Source: Nonomuraea maritima
GTDB lineage: Bacteria > Actinomycetota > Actinomycetes > Streptosporangiales > Streptosporangiaceae
Assembly (NCBI RefSeq): GCF_900100395.1
Contig: NZ_FNFB01000020.1
Coordinates: forward strand, 1 to 64,000
DNA length: 64,000 bases
Reading direction: 5' to 3'
Shown one piece after another: positions 63,222 through 64,000 of this stretch. Each line of letters opens with the position of its first letter. Positions within the stretch are counted from its first letter, which is position 1. The position numbers and the translations under genes were made by a program. A model generated the notes under the pieces. It saw nothing but the letters and a program-made list of their open reading frames with translations. It did not search any database and was not told where the DNA came from.

Positions 63222-64000
63222 TCACGTCGGGTCGGGCAGGTTCAGGGACGCGAGCCTGGTCGGGTCGGCCACGACCGCGATGTCGGTGATCCGGCCGTCG
63301 ACGACGGTGAACGCGGCGAGCGAGAGCGGGGAGCCGTCCGCCCGCCAGGACACGATCCCTGGACGACCGTCCACGAGCACCGCCCGCCAGCGCACGGCCG
63401 CGCCGCCCGACATTCGCGCGCCACCGGCGACCTTGGTGGCTCCGAGGGTGACGAACACCCCGCCGGGGGTCTCGGCGGTCAGCCTCACATCGGGGTCGAG
63501 CACGCGCAGCAACCCCTCGAAGTCGCCGCGCCGAGCCGCTGCCAGGAACGCCTCGATCACCTCGCGCTGCTCGCGTCCGGCGGCTGCCGGCCGCTCGTTC
63601 GCCCGCACCTTCCTGCGGGCGCGGCTGGCGAGCATCTTGGCGGCGTCGGCGGACCTGCCGAGGATCTTGCCGATCTCGTCGAACGGCACCGCGAACAGGT
63701 CGTGCAGCACGAAGGCCAGCCGCTCGCTCGGCCCGAGCGACTCCAGGACGACCAGGAGCGCGAGCCCCACCGAGTCGGCGAGCGCCACGTCGTCCTCGGG
63801 CGCGGGACCGTCATCCACCGCCACGACGAGCTCGGGCAACCGGTCGTCGTAGGACGCCTCAGGACGGGCCTGACGCGTCCGCAGGACGTCCAGGCTGATC
63901 CGGCCGACCACGGTGGTCAGCCAGCCGGCGAGGTTGTGGATGGTGGCCGTGTCCTGGCGGGAGAGCCGCAGCCAGGCCTCCTGTACCACGTCCTCGGCGT
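63222..64000 (-). CDS. ECF sigma factor, ECF41/SigJ-like, with SnoaL-like C-terminal domain (5' end outside window)
   Basis: About 259 residues are inside the window, beginning in region 2 (AEDVVQEAWLRLSRQD, NLAGWLTTVVGRISLDVLRT). Region 4 is LLVVLESLGPSERLAFVLHD, LFAVPFDEIGKILGRSADAA, KMLASRARRKVR. A SnoaL-like domain of about 115 residues follows (VIEAFLAAARRGDFEGLLRV, LDPDVRL ... LVDGRPGIVSWRADG). Sigma factors of this layout (ECF41) are regulated by their own C-terminal domain instead of an anti-sigma factor; the conserved D/N-G-R/K-P-G motif is present. The adjacent carboxymuconolactone-decarboxylase-like gene expected for ECF41 would be outside the window, if present. Confidence 0.85.
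   Translation of the reverse strand, partial: AEDVVQEAWLRLSRQDTATIHNLAGWLTTVVGRISLDVLRTRQARPEASYDDRLPELVVAVDDGPAPEDDVALADSVGLALLVVLESLGPSERLAFVLHDLFAVPFDEIGKILGRSADAAKMLASRARRKVRANERPAAAGREQREVIEAFLAAARRGDFEGLLRVLDPDVRLTAETPGGVFVTLGATKVAGGARMSGGAAVRWRAVLVDGRPGIVSWRADGSPLSLAAFTVVDGRITDIAVVADPTRLASLNLPDPT

Overview
The window comes from a high-GC actinomycete chromosome. Mycothiol synthase and a mycothiol-dependent enzyme, the tRNA-Met/rpmG/hadA/hadB/murB gene set, a bifunctional-type dCTP deaminase, many GTG starts and very GC-rich third codon positions all point to Actinobacteria. The overall style fits Streptosporangiales (Nonomuraea-like), but the genus is an inference.

Region 1 (1 to about 10,000) is a decayed integration hot spot at the 3' end of a tRNA-Gly(CCC) gene (10018-10091, minus strand). 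Three further copies of the 3' half of this tRNA lie at 2292, 4240 and 8640. Each is preceded by a rho-independent terminator and has paired arm-type repeats around it, so they look like stacked attachment sites. Between them are an N-terminally deleted, frameshifted tyrosine integrase, half of an XRE/TPR-type regulator with its flavoprotein partner, a HigB/HigA-type toxin-antitoxin pair, a SUKH-like protein, an intact IS5-family element that landed inside an arm site, and gene fragments. A 160 bp dispersed repeat with 13 bp terminal inverted repeats occurs two to three times.

Region 2 (10-29 kb) is core chromosome: dcd, a PhoP-box-preceded DUF47-pit phosphate uptake operon, mshD, a secreted 5'-nucleotidase, a MazG-like enzyme, an orphan histidine kinase, an epimerase, a DHA2 exporter, an alkylsulfatase homologue with damaged metal ligands, a HAD phosphatase, a PRPP-synthetase paralogue, an SDR, a nucleotidyltransferase, a secreted hydrolase and a NarL-type two-component system.

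Region 3 (29-43 kb) starts with a five-gene Dpp/Opp-type peptide ABC operon whose genes overlap by 4 bp each. It continues with DUF2809, a PfpI protein, an amino acid permease behind a GntR-like palindrome, lipB, PspC, a HAD protein, an AraC regulator, uppP and an ArsR-controlled MFS exporter.

Region 4 (43-58 kb) holds hrpB, an amidase, two aldehyde dehydrogenases (one truncated) with deoC, a LAL-type LuxR regulator, a TMEM165/GDT1 manganese exporter gene under a recognisable yybP-ykoY Mn2+ riboswitch, murB, a degenerate GT2-like protein and hadA/hadB.

Region 5 (58-64 kb) contains an MFS/LysR pair and an epimerase/TetR pair sitting between hadA and rpmG, genes that are usually adjacent in actinobacteria. 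rpmG, tRNA-Met and a partial ECF41-type sigma factor end the window. The best leads are the stacked attachment sites, the riboswitch with a readable switching mechanism, the alkylsulfatase pseudoenzyme candidate and the split rpmG-had locus.
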